Origin: Scleroderma bovista
Lineage: Eukaryota > Basidiomycota > Agaricomycetes > Boletales > Sclerodermataceae
Reading direction: 5' to 3'
Assembly (NCBI GenBank): GCA_037178675.1
Contig: JAYMGJ010000100.1
Coordinates: forward strand, 118,646-182,645
Length of the DNA stretch: 64,000 nt
Positions within the stretch are counted from its first letter, which is position 1; each line of letters starts with the position of its first letter. A program made the translations under genes and the position numbers. A model generated the notes under the pieces. The model was not told the origin of the DNA. It saw nothing but the letters and a program-made list of their open reading frames with translations, and searched no databases. Of this stretch, positions 53,969 to 64,000 are shown piece by piece.

Positions 53969-56900
53969 ACCATTGCAATGGATATGTCCAGGCTCCTAGG
54001 CATTGATTGTATATAGTTTATACTTACGGTCTACGGTTAGACTTACTTACATAATGCATAGTTTGTCTTTGTTTGTACCTCAGTCCGACCAAAACCGCCC
54101 ACAGTGCTGCCCAGGTCTGACACAGTTTGACTGGGACTGAGGTACGTCGTTGCTGATTATATCGGTACCAGATTCTGCCTTTAGGTGCCTCTAATGTTAG
54201 TCGTTGTTCATCAACACTGAGATCGTGTCTAGTCTACAAGGATGATCAAGTGCTCCTTTACAGCCTTTCGAGTCCTTCGAGCTCCAGCCAGTCGCCTGAC
54301 TCATCCCATCTCGGATGGTTTTACCTGGAGGGACCATGAACACCGTGACAGGGAAGGACACACCACTTCAAATCACCTCCTCCAAACTAGACCCGTCACC
54401 ATAAACAACCTGGAACAGTCACTTTCACGGACATAAGGAGGCACGGGGATACCTACCGAGTCCCGCTCTATCGCGATCCAGACTTGTATCGCCGAGTCGG
54501 ACATGGTCGCCAACTATTGGCCCATACATCGAGATATACTCTTCCCTCCCCAATTAGAATTATCAGTTACTATAGGTGCATCGGGTTCAGGCACGTGTCA
54601 AAGCCTCTCAGGTCGACGGTACCAGTTCCGCTCTTCTCTGATTCTTGTTCGACGAGAGCCGTGCACCAGTTTCCGCCTTTCGGACGTTTCCTCCCACCAA
54701 TGGAACACATTTAGCATCGCCAGGTTCGAAGGGTACGGCTGTGCCTGCAGGGATATCGAGTCGCTTGTACACCAGAACACGGCCGAGCTTGCGCCGGCAG
54801 CCACCTTGTTTACCAAGTATGTAGTTTTATTTCTCCTGTGTCAAACCCCCACCTTTCTTTTAAGACTGACCTAGGTAGGTAACACGACACTACTGGCTCT
54901 CTACGCATACCACTATCAATGGATGATGATGGAGACTAACAGGCGACAATAATCTCCCAGGCATTGTAGAGAACATATACTCGATCTCATGTATTCAAAC
55001 AGTTGCAACCTATATAGGACAATGACTCTAGCACTACATACCAGTACATTAGAGCGAAGACCGACATCCAAGTACCATCGTGTCAAATGTCACGCTCGAT
55101 ATATCACACTAAAATGCAGATAAACTCCCAGACTCGATGTCATGTACTCGGATGTGTTGATCCAACCATACTTTATTCTTGAAGCTTGACTCATCGGGCA
55201 TTGAACATTAAAGCGGGACACGAAAAACATCATCGCGAGTGTTCAAAAAACATACCAAAATACATGCCCGCCTCTCCAGTAGTAGTGACCTTGTAAACAA
55301 GGTGATTGCCTTGACACGATGGAAGGCAAGCTTTGCCTTGTTCGTCTCGACCAAGAAAACACTAGAGGAATGGAGAAGCAATAGGCTGAGCAATATCGGG
55401 GATATACGAGCATCGAGCGCTAGAATCACCCATCAGTGGACATATTTCCATTCCCTGACATTGATTTCCAGCGCATTTACTTCCCAGTGTGAAATCATCC
55501 AGGATTCCAGGGCCTCTCTAACCTCGCAAAATCTGCCCGTGCTCACCTTGTCCGTGAAACCATCTATCGTATCTAATCTTCCGATCCAGCTAGCTGATAC
55601 ACACACTTCGGGATGACGGTGTCCTGCCTTACAATGGTGGTGAAGCGCGAATATGCCAAGTGAGAGTGTAAGGTGTGTATATGAGGGTTTTGTTGAAATC
55701 GGAAGTAGGCTTGTTAGACACTTGTCACTATAACGAGGCAAGTTATTCGCTCCCCGACAACACCAATCCGGGCGTGACAAACAGGTGAGTCAACACTACC
55801 AAGCACGGAAACTGTTGGAGTCAGTTGGAGCTATTCAGAGAGGTCAAGTGGATGAAGTTCATCCGAATCAATAACGAAATGACGAGAATGGATGTGAACT
55901 CAGGACTGTTACTTCTTGACTGCCAGCCATGGTATCTTGCGTCTCAGTCGTATTTGGAGACTCTTTTTGCAGGAAGGGCGTTGCGCCCGATTGTGACACA
56001 CCGCACCACTTGTTTCCACAGGTGAGGGGCAGAAACCATGGTACTCACTTGACCACAGACCACCGATTATGCGGGGCTATTCTGTCTCCTTCGTACCAAC
56101 AAATAACACCATCGCAACGAGATCGCGATGAAATGGTTGCTCAGTGATTTGTGAATCGGCAACCAGTCATGTACTCCGTACAATTCGCGGCATTTCATGG
56201 GATAGACCGCTCACAAACAGATATGAGCGAGATTTGAGCGAAGAGAATCAAGATGTGAGCACTGAGACACGGATAAAGAGAACTGAAGAATCCAGGGACG
56301 ATATACAGGTGCCCATGGATTTCATGTATTCAGCCACAACATTCCCGCTATCCGTTACCTAGACAGCAAGTTGACTACGTAGAATGATATTGGTCATGCT
56401 TTCGCATGCTTGGTACAACACTCACCTTTAGCGCTCCAACGCTGTCCCTCTTTTGAGAATTCACTTCCGATGATTTGGAAAGTGCGGTGACCCCTCCTAT
56501 TGACTGAGTTTGAGAAGTCGAGAACCCTCGACGTTCGCGATGCCATGCATAAGCGTGTGTACTGTTTAGGAAAGATGAATAGAACATTCAATCTCACCTC
56601 TACAGAGATAACGCCCACGATAAGAGTATCTACCATTCCATTCGTGAAAGAATGGGGTGGAGGCGCCGCAAAACATGTCTCACGGTGTCATGTCTCCGAG
56701 GCTTATCAAGGTCGATCGTGTAGCGTATCTACAAGATGCGGCTCCGAGAACCTGTCACAATGCTGTGATAACCGTCGTAGATAACCAATATTGGGGCGGT
56801 GGTGAATGGTGTTTACTATGGCACATATAATAGAGAATCAGAGGACGCACAGGTGCAAGGGCATATGGGGATGATGACGAGCAACATTACGTGGCAATCG

Positions 56901-57808
56901 ATGGACACTCCCTATACTTGGGAAGTGGATTTGAGACGGTCAGAGCGATGCCAGTAAATGGAAATTGATGGCCGGAGAACCTTGCTGGATAGTGTGATGG
57001 AACTGGCTAAAAGCGTCCATGTACGTGAAGACGAACACGTATGTACTGACTCAGCGAGACTGGACAGAATCTACATAATCATTAGCTAGATAAGCGAAGA
57101 CAAAGCATGCGAATGGGCCCACGGCGTGACGCCTCGTTTACAATGAAGGCCCCTTTTCGAGACATGTCAGCTTTGTCTCAACATTATTTGTCACGGCGGA
57201 GCTCATAGTCACCTATGCAATGGTAGGTTGCACGCCGAGAATGCTGCTCATACATCACGGTTACTGAGAACGTGCCGGAGGGACAGCATAGCTTCAAATC
57301 CCGCAACTGAGATGAAAGGTAGGCTGAATCCGATTCCCGGAGCACCGGCAGCTACAGACGAGGAGATAAGGTATCCTGTTGTCCGCGTCAGCACGGCGAT
57401 GGTGGCGGTCAGAAGGAAAGGGGATGCGGTCTCTCAGTCACCGTGGACCAATCACATGTTCTGTGCGGGGTAATGATTGGTGTTTATTTGTGACACCGAA
57501 CAAATAGAGTTGTATTGACACTGACAGAAGTTACTCTGGTGACCCTGGACCACAATTATCTCTCTGTGCTCACTGTACCTCGTCGCGGCACTGCGAGCTC
57601 GTAGACGACGGCTCACTCGAGGACCAGCGACCGGCTCAATGTTGGAGACGCAGGAGCCGATATGGTATGTATTTTGAAATGAAGGGCCACGTGCTCTGGA
57701 GATCGGGGATTGCCAGGGGCGGGGTTATAAATGCGGACGACGCTGATGTCAGAAAGACCAGCTCATCCTCTCCTTCTCCCTCATACCATCCCAGAGTCTC
57801 GAGAAACC
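53969..57808. other. 3.8-kb stretch without a supported gene
   Basis: Frames here are short and on both strands. The plus frame 54503-54874 and the minus frames 55208-55429 and 55433-55780 look somewhat protein-like but show no known motif or consistent splicing. Isolated GTGAGT and CAG signals occur but do not form an array like that at 44.4-47.3 kb. It may be decayed sequence. Confidence 0.4.
54075..54145. repeat. 71-bp inverted repeat with 12-bp perfect stem
   Basis: GTACCTCAGTCC (54075-54086) is repeated in inverted form at 54134-54145. A TIR-like pair this close may be a short MITE remnant or a hairpin. No target duplication is obvious. Confidence 0.45.
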
Positions 57809-58560
57809 ATGAACTCCACCGACGGCTATACCAAGCACGACAGCGTAAAGCACTCAAAGCCAATCCCAATCTCTACCCAGCATCTCCGTCGCCGCTCCTT
57901 CTCGGTCGCCTCAGACTCGTCCCTCTCCCCCACCTCTCCTCCCGTCCAGACACCGCAGAATATATCCCCCCCTCACTTACCCTCGCTCTCTCCTTCAAGT
58001 TCTCCCATTCTGCAGTTCTTATCTCAATCGCCCACGAAATCCGCGACCTTCCCGTTCCGTGCCTTTGGACCCCCCATGGTTCCTGAAGGTGAGTACTTCC
58101 CTTAGGCTTCGTCACTCGCCGACGCCACAATGCAGCCATCTCAAAAGATGAGGTCCTGGAGGAGCCGCCAGCAACAGTGCACGCTCGCCGTTCCAGCATC
58201 AGCGGACGCTTCGCTCAGCAGACTTCTGTTGCTGACGCGCAACACGAACGAGGTGTAAACCTTTTGAGGCGCCTCTCTCTTAGCAACGGTGCTTTCCACA
58301 AGGTATGTCTATCCCTACTCAATTTGCCCACTTGTCCCTGAACAGCGTCCTAGCCTCCGATGTCAAGGGATCGGGGCCCCAGTCCCCCCTACCCGGCACC
58401 ACCCCCAAATACCGCCGCCACCTCTCCTGTCATCCCCACTGCATCCACGTTGGGGAGAAAGCCCAAGCGATCAGCAACTGTTACTGAGAGTGGGAGACCC
58501 CGTCGTGCACCCTCCCCCATGGGCGAGAGGATCCTCAAAGGGCATTTCGACGGCTTCTAA
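57809..58560 (+). CDS. Small conserved fungal phosphoprotein-like protein
   Basis: Exons 57809-58088, 58136-58302 and 58354-58560 join to 218 codons. The protein begins M-N-S-T-D-G-Y-T-K-H-D and is Ser/Pro-rich, with S-F-P-F-R-A-F-type segments. It has R-R-S-S-I-S-G-R-F, then L-L-R-R-L-S-L-S-N-G-A-F, then G-R-K-P-K-R-S-A-T-V-T-E-S. It ends with A-P-S-P-M-G-E-R-I-L-K-G-H-F-D-G-F, a C-terminus conserved across fungi. R-R-x-S and R-S-x-T sites suggest PKA/AGC-kinase or 14-3-3 targets. The function is not known to me. The start lies inside a longer frame; I chose the Met from which the conserved part runs. Confidence 0.72.
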
Positions 58561-59228
58561 AAAGCTTGCGTTCTCTCTCGACTCGGATCACCCATCCATC
58601 CACAGTGGCCCTCACTCATGCATGTATCTCGAAACGAGTCACATCACAACCCATCACCGATGAACAAGCACTCCAGTGCTGCACCTCTTTCTACTGTACT
58701 GTACACATGATATCGCCGCCAGATCCATTCCGTGTATTTGAGGAGCGGAATTACGCCTAGTCAACCAAAAACCAACTCACGATTGTTACCATCCACCTCC
58801 TACCCCAGGGGTGCATTATTCTGGTTTGCAATTTCCTGCACGTCACTTGTTGTATTATTATTTCACTGTGCTTTCTCTCTCACGTTTCGTTCTGCTTTCT
58901 GGGCAATTTGTTTTTTCCTGGATATTTATATACGCCTTGTAGGTGTACAGTGATTTGCGGGGTTCGCCCCAAGTCGTTTTCTCCCACTGTACTGTAATCT
59001 TGTCTGGACATACCACACTATCTCCTTAGGTATGAAAATAGTGACTGGCGGAATGCCGTTGTATCAAAAGTCCTGGCTGAGCATGAATCAGGGGTTTGCG
59101 CACTCTATGAAATGGCACTAGTTGTTAGGCACATGAAAAGATCGTTACAATAGATCGTTCCATTACATAGCACATGTCTAATCTATGCAAGCCATAGCCC
59201 GAGGCATACCCGATAGCAAATCTGTACC
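58561..59228. other. 3' flanks of two convergent genes
   Basis: This holds the 3' flank of the plus-strand gene and that of the minus-strand F-box gene. It is T-rich, with no recognisable gene, and frames under 90 codons are not supported. Confidence 0.4.
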
Positions 59229-61086
59229 TCAAGACACCCGCTTATACTTATTATACGTAGCCGCAGAAACACCCACATCCACCTCGTCCGCGCACAGCTC
59301 GTTCAGTCGCTTCTCCAGCTCGGGATCCGGATGCGCACAGATAGGCGAGGTCCCAAAGCCCCTGTACCACTCCCACCATATCGTCCAGTGGATCCACTTG
59401 AGCTGCAGAACCTTGCTGTCGCGCGAGCGGAGGACCGTGCGGGACTTGACCATGCGCGAAAATGCCTCTTCGAAGGTAAGCCCCGAGTCGTCGACCTTGT
59501 GCGTCAGCGCATCAATGGACTCGCAGCTGAGCGACAGCGCCTTGAGCCACGGTGCAAGCGGGAGACCCGCCTTCTCTTGCAGCGGAAGCGACGAGGAGGA
59601 CAGGGTCGGCGAGGACTGTGGGGATGGCAGGGCGCCGCACGAGGGGTCGTAGATCATGTCCTTGATGACCTCGCTCAGGACGAGGTGTGTCTTCGCCCCA
59701 TGGAGCTTGAGCAGCACAAGCGACGGACACCGCTCGATGATCTCGCGGAGCTGAACGCCCGTGATGTTGCTTGCGTGGAGGGTGAAGTGGTTGATACTGC
59801 ACTTGGAGCGGGCAAGCAGGGACAGGAAGGAGTCGTGGCACCACGCGGTTGCCATACGGCTGCAGTCCCAGACGCGCGTGAGCATCTGGAAGTCGCGCAG
59901 ATGGGGAAGGACGAGCGCGTCCATGAGGTGGTTGACGCATTCTTCGTGGCTGGTGATGGTGACAAGAACGAGCGTGTTGAGACAGGGCATGGTGATGCGG
60001 TCGAATTGCTCGTCCCACTTGCTCTCGGATCGGTACTGGGATATCTCGACATGGAGATAGCTCAGAAGGGGTGCACACGAGAGAATCTGGAGGAGCTCTG
60101 AGATGTCGGTGGTGCGGTAGCCACCGCGCAGAGTCAGATGAGTGAGCTGCGTCCACGGCAGGGTTCTATGGCTGTCGGGCATGGAGCCTGCAGGAACCTG
60201 GAGTTCACGCAGTTTGGGGAACAGTTCTGGTTTGAACGGTCCCCAGGGGGTGAACTGGGGAGATATCTCGAGCTCCTCTAGGTTCGGGAAGTGACAGCGC
60301 ACGAGCGCATCAAAGGACTCCCAATCTTGATCGTAAGCAGGGAAGTGGATAAAGATGGCCTTCCATCTATCAGAGTTCTCTGCAATGATGTCCGTGAGTT
60401 TCCGGAGGAACGACACGGGCATGTCGTCCGTCAAAAAGTCGTTCCACAACCAAAGCGATACAGGGAAGGGCCGTGAGCGTTCTAGCCATGCTTGCAAGAT
60501 TGCCTCTTGCTTTACAAATGTACCAGCGGTGGGCAGTCTGAGATAGAGTGTAGTCCACAGACGGGGTATCGCAAAGGACAGAGCGCGCCAGCTGCGGCAC
60601 ACGCTTCCCAATAGCAGTGGTGCTCGTTTGCTGGGCTCCGCATGGGGGCCACGAGCACCAATATCTCCACAGAACTCAAATATTCGGGACATGATCTCCG
60701 GTGGCATGCGTCTAATGGGTGAGAGGAGTGCATCGAGATCCTCTACGTAAGAAACGAGCTCTCGCTTTCGTCGCTGGTAGTCTGCAAGACGAGTCTGCAG
60801 GCTGGTTATGTCGTTCTCTACTGCTTCCAGCTCTGCCTTGGGTTCGGCAAGCAAGGAGCGCACCTCGTCCCGCTGAGTATCAGGTGCAGCGCAATTCGTT
60901 CCGAGCAGGCGCAATATGGACGACTAGCACATGGGTCAGATGTCGCTCCATTCACGAGACCTGAATATCATGGGGGGATGAATCGATACATACCGATGGC
61001 ACCTCCCTCACCTCGCCATATCGCTCGAGTTTGCTCACGTACAGCGGTACGCCAGTTTCTCTCAGAGTTCCAGCCTCTGCATCCAT
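59229..61086 (-). CDS. F-box protein with leucine-rich C-terminus (2)
   Basis: Exons 61086-60994 and 60923-59229 join to 596 codons. The first exon starts M-D-A-E-A-G-T-L-R-E-T-G and joins in phase to S-S-I-L-R-L-L-G-T-N. A coiled coil follows (E-V-E-N-D-I-T-S-L-Q-T-R-L-like heptads), then the F-box I-R-R-M-P-P-E-I-M-S-R-I-F-E-F-C and L-L-L-G-S-V-C-R-S-W-R-A-L-S-F-A-I-P-R-L-W-T-T-L. Leucine-rich repeats run to about residue 480 (L-T-H-L-T-L-R-G-G-Y). This is an SCF ubiquitin-ligase adaptor by family; the target is unknown. It is unrelated in detail to the F-box gene at 40.3 kb. Confidence 0.82.
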
Positions 61087-61555
61087 GGTGGCGAGGATGA
61101 CGATGATAGCGATGGGGGAAAGGTTAGTGTGGACAGGAAGACGGGGAGAGGAATTTGATCACAGGCAAGCTCGTGCTGCGTTTTATCACCCAACGCGACC
61201 TGCAGCATGGCAGGGTGAAGATGCTGGACCCAACGTTGAGACAACGTGCAACGCCTTCACAAAGGCCGCGGATGGCTGCAAGCGGGACAGTCTGCGTCCG
61301 CGTTTTTTTCCTCGACGCGGGCATCCAAATTATTATGTATTCAATTACAAGGCACGACTGGCTCAACGTTTACGACTGCCCGCAAGACCGTTCTGCTCAC
61401 AGAATCATTGGTGCGACGCCCAAGCAGATGTTCGATAGAGAACACGATCGATGGCCCCACTTTGGAAGTCTTGCGGGAATGGTGGCTCGAATGGGTGCAG
61501 GGTGTTGCACAAGATCACCCAATGGCCCCAACCGCAGAACGGTCTCTTGGAGCCG
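61087..61555. other. Spacer between F-box gene and CTF8
   Basis: It holds the promoter of the F-box gene and the 3' flank of CTF8. The plus-strand frame crossing it (61155-61883) runs antisense into CTF8 and shows no domain of its own. Confidence 0.4.
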
Positions 61556-62048
61556 CTACGCCCTGCGTGATGACGGTGCTGCACTGGCCTTTGCGGGGAG
61601 AGGCATGGGTCGCTTTGAGAACACCAATTTCTTCTTTACTACTGCTACCACGCCCCAACTTGTAATACTGCCTTCTGCTCCCTGCGTGCTCGAACCCTCC
61701 GCCGGGGATGAGAAGCTCTGTTTGTGTAAGACGCCCAGTGGTTTTGGCAGATTGACTACCTTTCCCTCGAGGAGGTGGTGTCCAATCATGAGGGTGGGTT
61801 TGTTCTGCACGTGCACTGGCCCATCAGCGAGACCCAGCCTGCACATCGATATGTTGGTGACGTACCATGTCACTCGTGTTTAGGTTTCCGATCAGCTGGC
61901 CATCCTTCTGTGTGGCTTCTGTTCCTTCGACATCAAGGATCCCCTGCAGCTCTATCAAGAAGATCTCGTCGTTCCCGAGTTGGGCAAGCTGGGGTGGCAG
62001 CTTTGGAGAGAACTGGCCTGGCCGCGAAATGGTGATGGGAATGATCAT
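61556..62048 (-). CDS. CTF8: Chromosome transmission fidelity protein 8 (Ctf8)
   Basis: Ctf8 is a small subunit of the Ctf18-RFC clamp loader, acting with Dcc1 in sister-chromatid cohesion and at replication forks. Exons 62048-61866 and 61804-61556 give 143 residues. It starts M-I-I-P-I-T-I-S-R-P-G-Q and has the family core E-I-F-L-I-E-L-Q-G-I-L-D-V-E-G, then G-Q-L-I-G-N-L. After the intron come K-P-T-L-M-I-G-H-H-L-L-E-G-K-V-V-N-L-P-K-P-L-G-V-L, and a basic end V-V-K-K-K-L-V-F-S-K-R-P. Length and order match fungal Ctf8. Confidence 0.9.
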
Positions 62049-62296
62049 GACTCGTGGAGAACACCGTTTGTCACGTGTCCGTGACGGGTCGCGTCTTGCG
62101 TGTGGTGGCGTACTACAGGATCTACATTTTGCAGGTGAAATCGCCACGAAGGAACCTAGAAGCACGAGGTAAAACACGCCATTGTACAAGTAATTCACAT
62201 TCTCGAGACATGTTCTAGATCTACTCGAGTCATACACTTCCCCATCGCAAAGCCACACAGCAAGCTTCCAGCGCTTTCAACCTCGTGGTATGCAAG

Positions 62297-63928
62297 TCAC
62301 GATTCTGGGAAGTCTCCAAATTCCCAACTATAGCAATCCTAGCGGCATAACACGTCATCGAAGGCCCAAAACGCAATCACAGCAGACTTACCACACAGTC
62401 TGCCTCTAGCTGCGACTCTGGAACCTCTCGACCAACCTCATCGGCGGGCGGCCAGGGTTTGCCCAGTATGTTGTCGATCACGTTCACAATCCCGTGCGTC
62501 CGTACATCTACCGACCAGGATAGGTTCGATACAGTATCGTACACGATAGATTTGCCGAGGTGACACCTGTAGTGCGCGCTTAGGACAGCCAGAGAAGGAG
62601 CAGTACGGTACCAGACGCACTTTGTTTCCATGGCATATCCCCCCAGTGAACAGGTGGAAAATATACCCGTGCACGTGCCCATGGCTATAGGATCAGCAGT
62701 ATGATATACATGCGTTACATGATGCGTGGACGGCTGCCAGGGCAGAATCACAGTTCACAGTCAAAAGACCAGAGGTCATGTGAGCGTCAAAACCGACATA
62801 CAGGCGAAGGGAGATGCAACCGTTTCGCCGCCAACCTCTCACCAGGAGACTCGAACGTAACAGCGGGCACACCAAAGGTTATTCCAAGCAACGACGCTAA
62901 AGCGCCACCTGTGGTGCGTGTTAAGCCAATCGACACGTACTTCCAGTATGACAAAAAAACCTAAGGAGTGCCCCACAATCCATATATTCGCCGTCGGATA
63001 CAGATAGGTTAGATTATTGAATAGATTCTACCCAGCTAACATTAGTTCTCTCTGCAGCCATAACATCACAACACGCACCGTTCCCACAGAATAGAACAAA
63101 CTCTCTTCTGTTAGCGCACGCTCCAAACAATCCTGATCACACTTCCATCCACTACGATAGCACCCACACACAGTCGTCCACGTCCAGTCGATACGCGCAC
63201 AGCAGCAGCTGAACAATAAATTATCGTTGAGTTTATCTTTCTTCATGGTCGGACCGCTGCCGCCGACCATGCTAGAGGCAGAGGTGCCCTTGATGGACAG
63301 CACGATCGTAGAATTATCGGGCGTGGCGAAAACATAGCCCCGGAACCCGTCCGCATCGGGTTCCCACCCAAATGGAAAGTACTGCACAATTACAAGATCA
63401 ATTTTAGTCAATGTGACCCACCACGAACGGGCCTCCTCGGATACTTATGTCCAGAGGCATGCATCCATGAAGACGTACATGAGCCCACTGTTCTTTCAGC
63501 ACATACCACGCACTATCGTTCGGAGCGACATACGCATTATTCGTCATCTTGGCAAGTTCGAGGAGCGTTTCTCGACCCTCAACATCCGGTGCGAGGATCC
63601 GTTCGTGGGCCCAGAACAAGTCGGTACTCTGTGCATGGCGGATGGAGCGCATTCTTGCTTCGATGTATTCATTGAAAGATGGCGGGCGGAACGAGGAGAT
63701 GTATGTCGTCCCAAGCTCGTGTGTTGGGTTGAGAAAACCCAGGCTGCTGACAGGCCCTCTGAGCACGTCCGAGAACACCACATGTCCCGAGGGTGCGACA
63801 GCGTGTTGGTGTCGAAGCTCGAAGTGGAGTCGCGGGGCCGTCTGCAGGTGGCCGTAATCGTCTGGACCTTTGTTGACGAAGATGTTCAGCAGGAGAATGA
63901 GCAGAGCCGTCAGTGCAGTCGGTAACAT
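62297..63928 (-). CDS. ATG15: Autophagy-related vacuolar lipase Atg15
   Basis: Atg15 is the phospholipase that breaks down autophagic and Cvt vesicle membranes inside the vacuole, reaching it by the multivesicular-body route. It starts [18 protein letters not shown], a signal anchor. Next are [12 protein letters not shown] and M-T-N-N-A-Y-V. The central block has [39 protein letters not shown] and C-Q-type cysteines. The nucleophile elbow G-H-S-L-G-G (Ser of the triad) is split by an intron near 62950. Then come F-E-S-P-G-E-R-L and H-T-A-D-P-I-A-M-G. It ends [12 protein letters not shown] at 62297. Six or more introns; 3' exon borders were checked, middle ones less so. Confidence 0.9.
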
Positions 63929-64000
63929 CGAGGACCATCACACTTTGCTGAGTCAGCAGAACCTCATCCCCACAAGACCAAATATGGCTTGCTCAAGCAG

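Noticed and set aside
53960..54060. Single AG-ACC-GTAAGT site on the minus strand as a second micro-exon array
   Set aside because: The neighbouring intron would be about 16 nt and no further sites follow.
59331..60101. 256-codon open frame on the plus strand
   Set aside because: It lies fully antisense to the F-box gene and has no domain; its openness follows from the GC-rich codon use of the real gene.
61155..61883. 242-codon plus-strand frame
   Set aside because: Antisense to CTF8 over much of its length, with no recognisable domain.

Overview
The window is nuclear DNA of a filamentous basidiomycete, most likely an agaricomycete (mushroom-type fungus). Genes are split by many introns of about 45-70 nt with CTNA(C/T) branch sites. 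The single-copy genes have fungal architecture, two F-box/leucine-rich genes of the kind expanded in mushrooms are present, and spacing is compact on both strands. No bacterial operons, CRISPR arrays, rRNA genes or convincing tRNA genes are seen.

Region 1 (1-22.5 kb): the 5' end of a MAP-kinase-like gene; RMI1 (Sgs1/BLM-Top3 complex subunit) divergent from a carnitine O-acetyltransferase; then a cluster of four convergent or tandem genes, all on the minus strand, for an unusual protein (RNase D-like N-terminal domain fused to a UPF1/SMUBP2-type superfamily-1 helicase). I could join all four into intact reading frames; three share the same seven-exon structure. A second, broken carnitine acetyltransferase copy lies between them, so part of the cluster grew by segmental duplication. 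One paralog carries a sharply bounded ~2-kb stretch almost without CpG.

Region 2 (22.5-42 kb): mostly housekeeping. PAM18/TIM14 (mitochondrial import J protein), EFM4 (eEF1A lysine methyltransferase), NOM1/SGD1 (nucleolar MIF4G protein), a nested mobile element inserted 16 bp before the NOM1 start codon, a coiled-coil protein, an Hsp70-like ATPase that appears to read into a 690-residue charged tail, an I-BAR-like protein, FRA10AC1 and an F-box protein.

Region 3 (42-48.3 kb): the most remarkable part. A gene with an MLKL/HeLo-like N-terminal segment and a C-terminal ubiquitin-like domain is followed by a gene (about 44.28-47.45 kb) in which 44 consecutive codons each sit alone on a 3-nt exon between complete spliceosomal introns, mostly 49-69 nt. 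Every site reads AG-NNN-GT, the 44 triplets contain no stop, and the array is flanked by ordinary coding exons in phase.

Region 4 (48.3-64 kb): gene-poor stretches, a Ser/Pro-rich conserved protein, an ankyrin gene with a probable frameshift, a small conserved phosphoprotein-like gene, a second F-box gene, CTF8 (Ctf18-RFC sister-chromatid cohesion clamp loader) and the vacuolar autophagy lipase ATG15.

All gene models are hand-joined from splice signals and family conservation; no alignment or transcript data were available.
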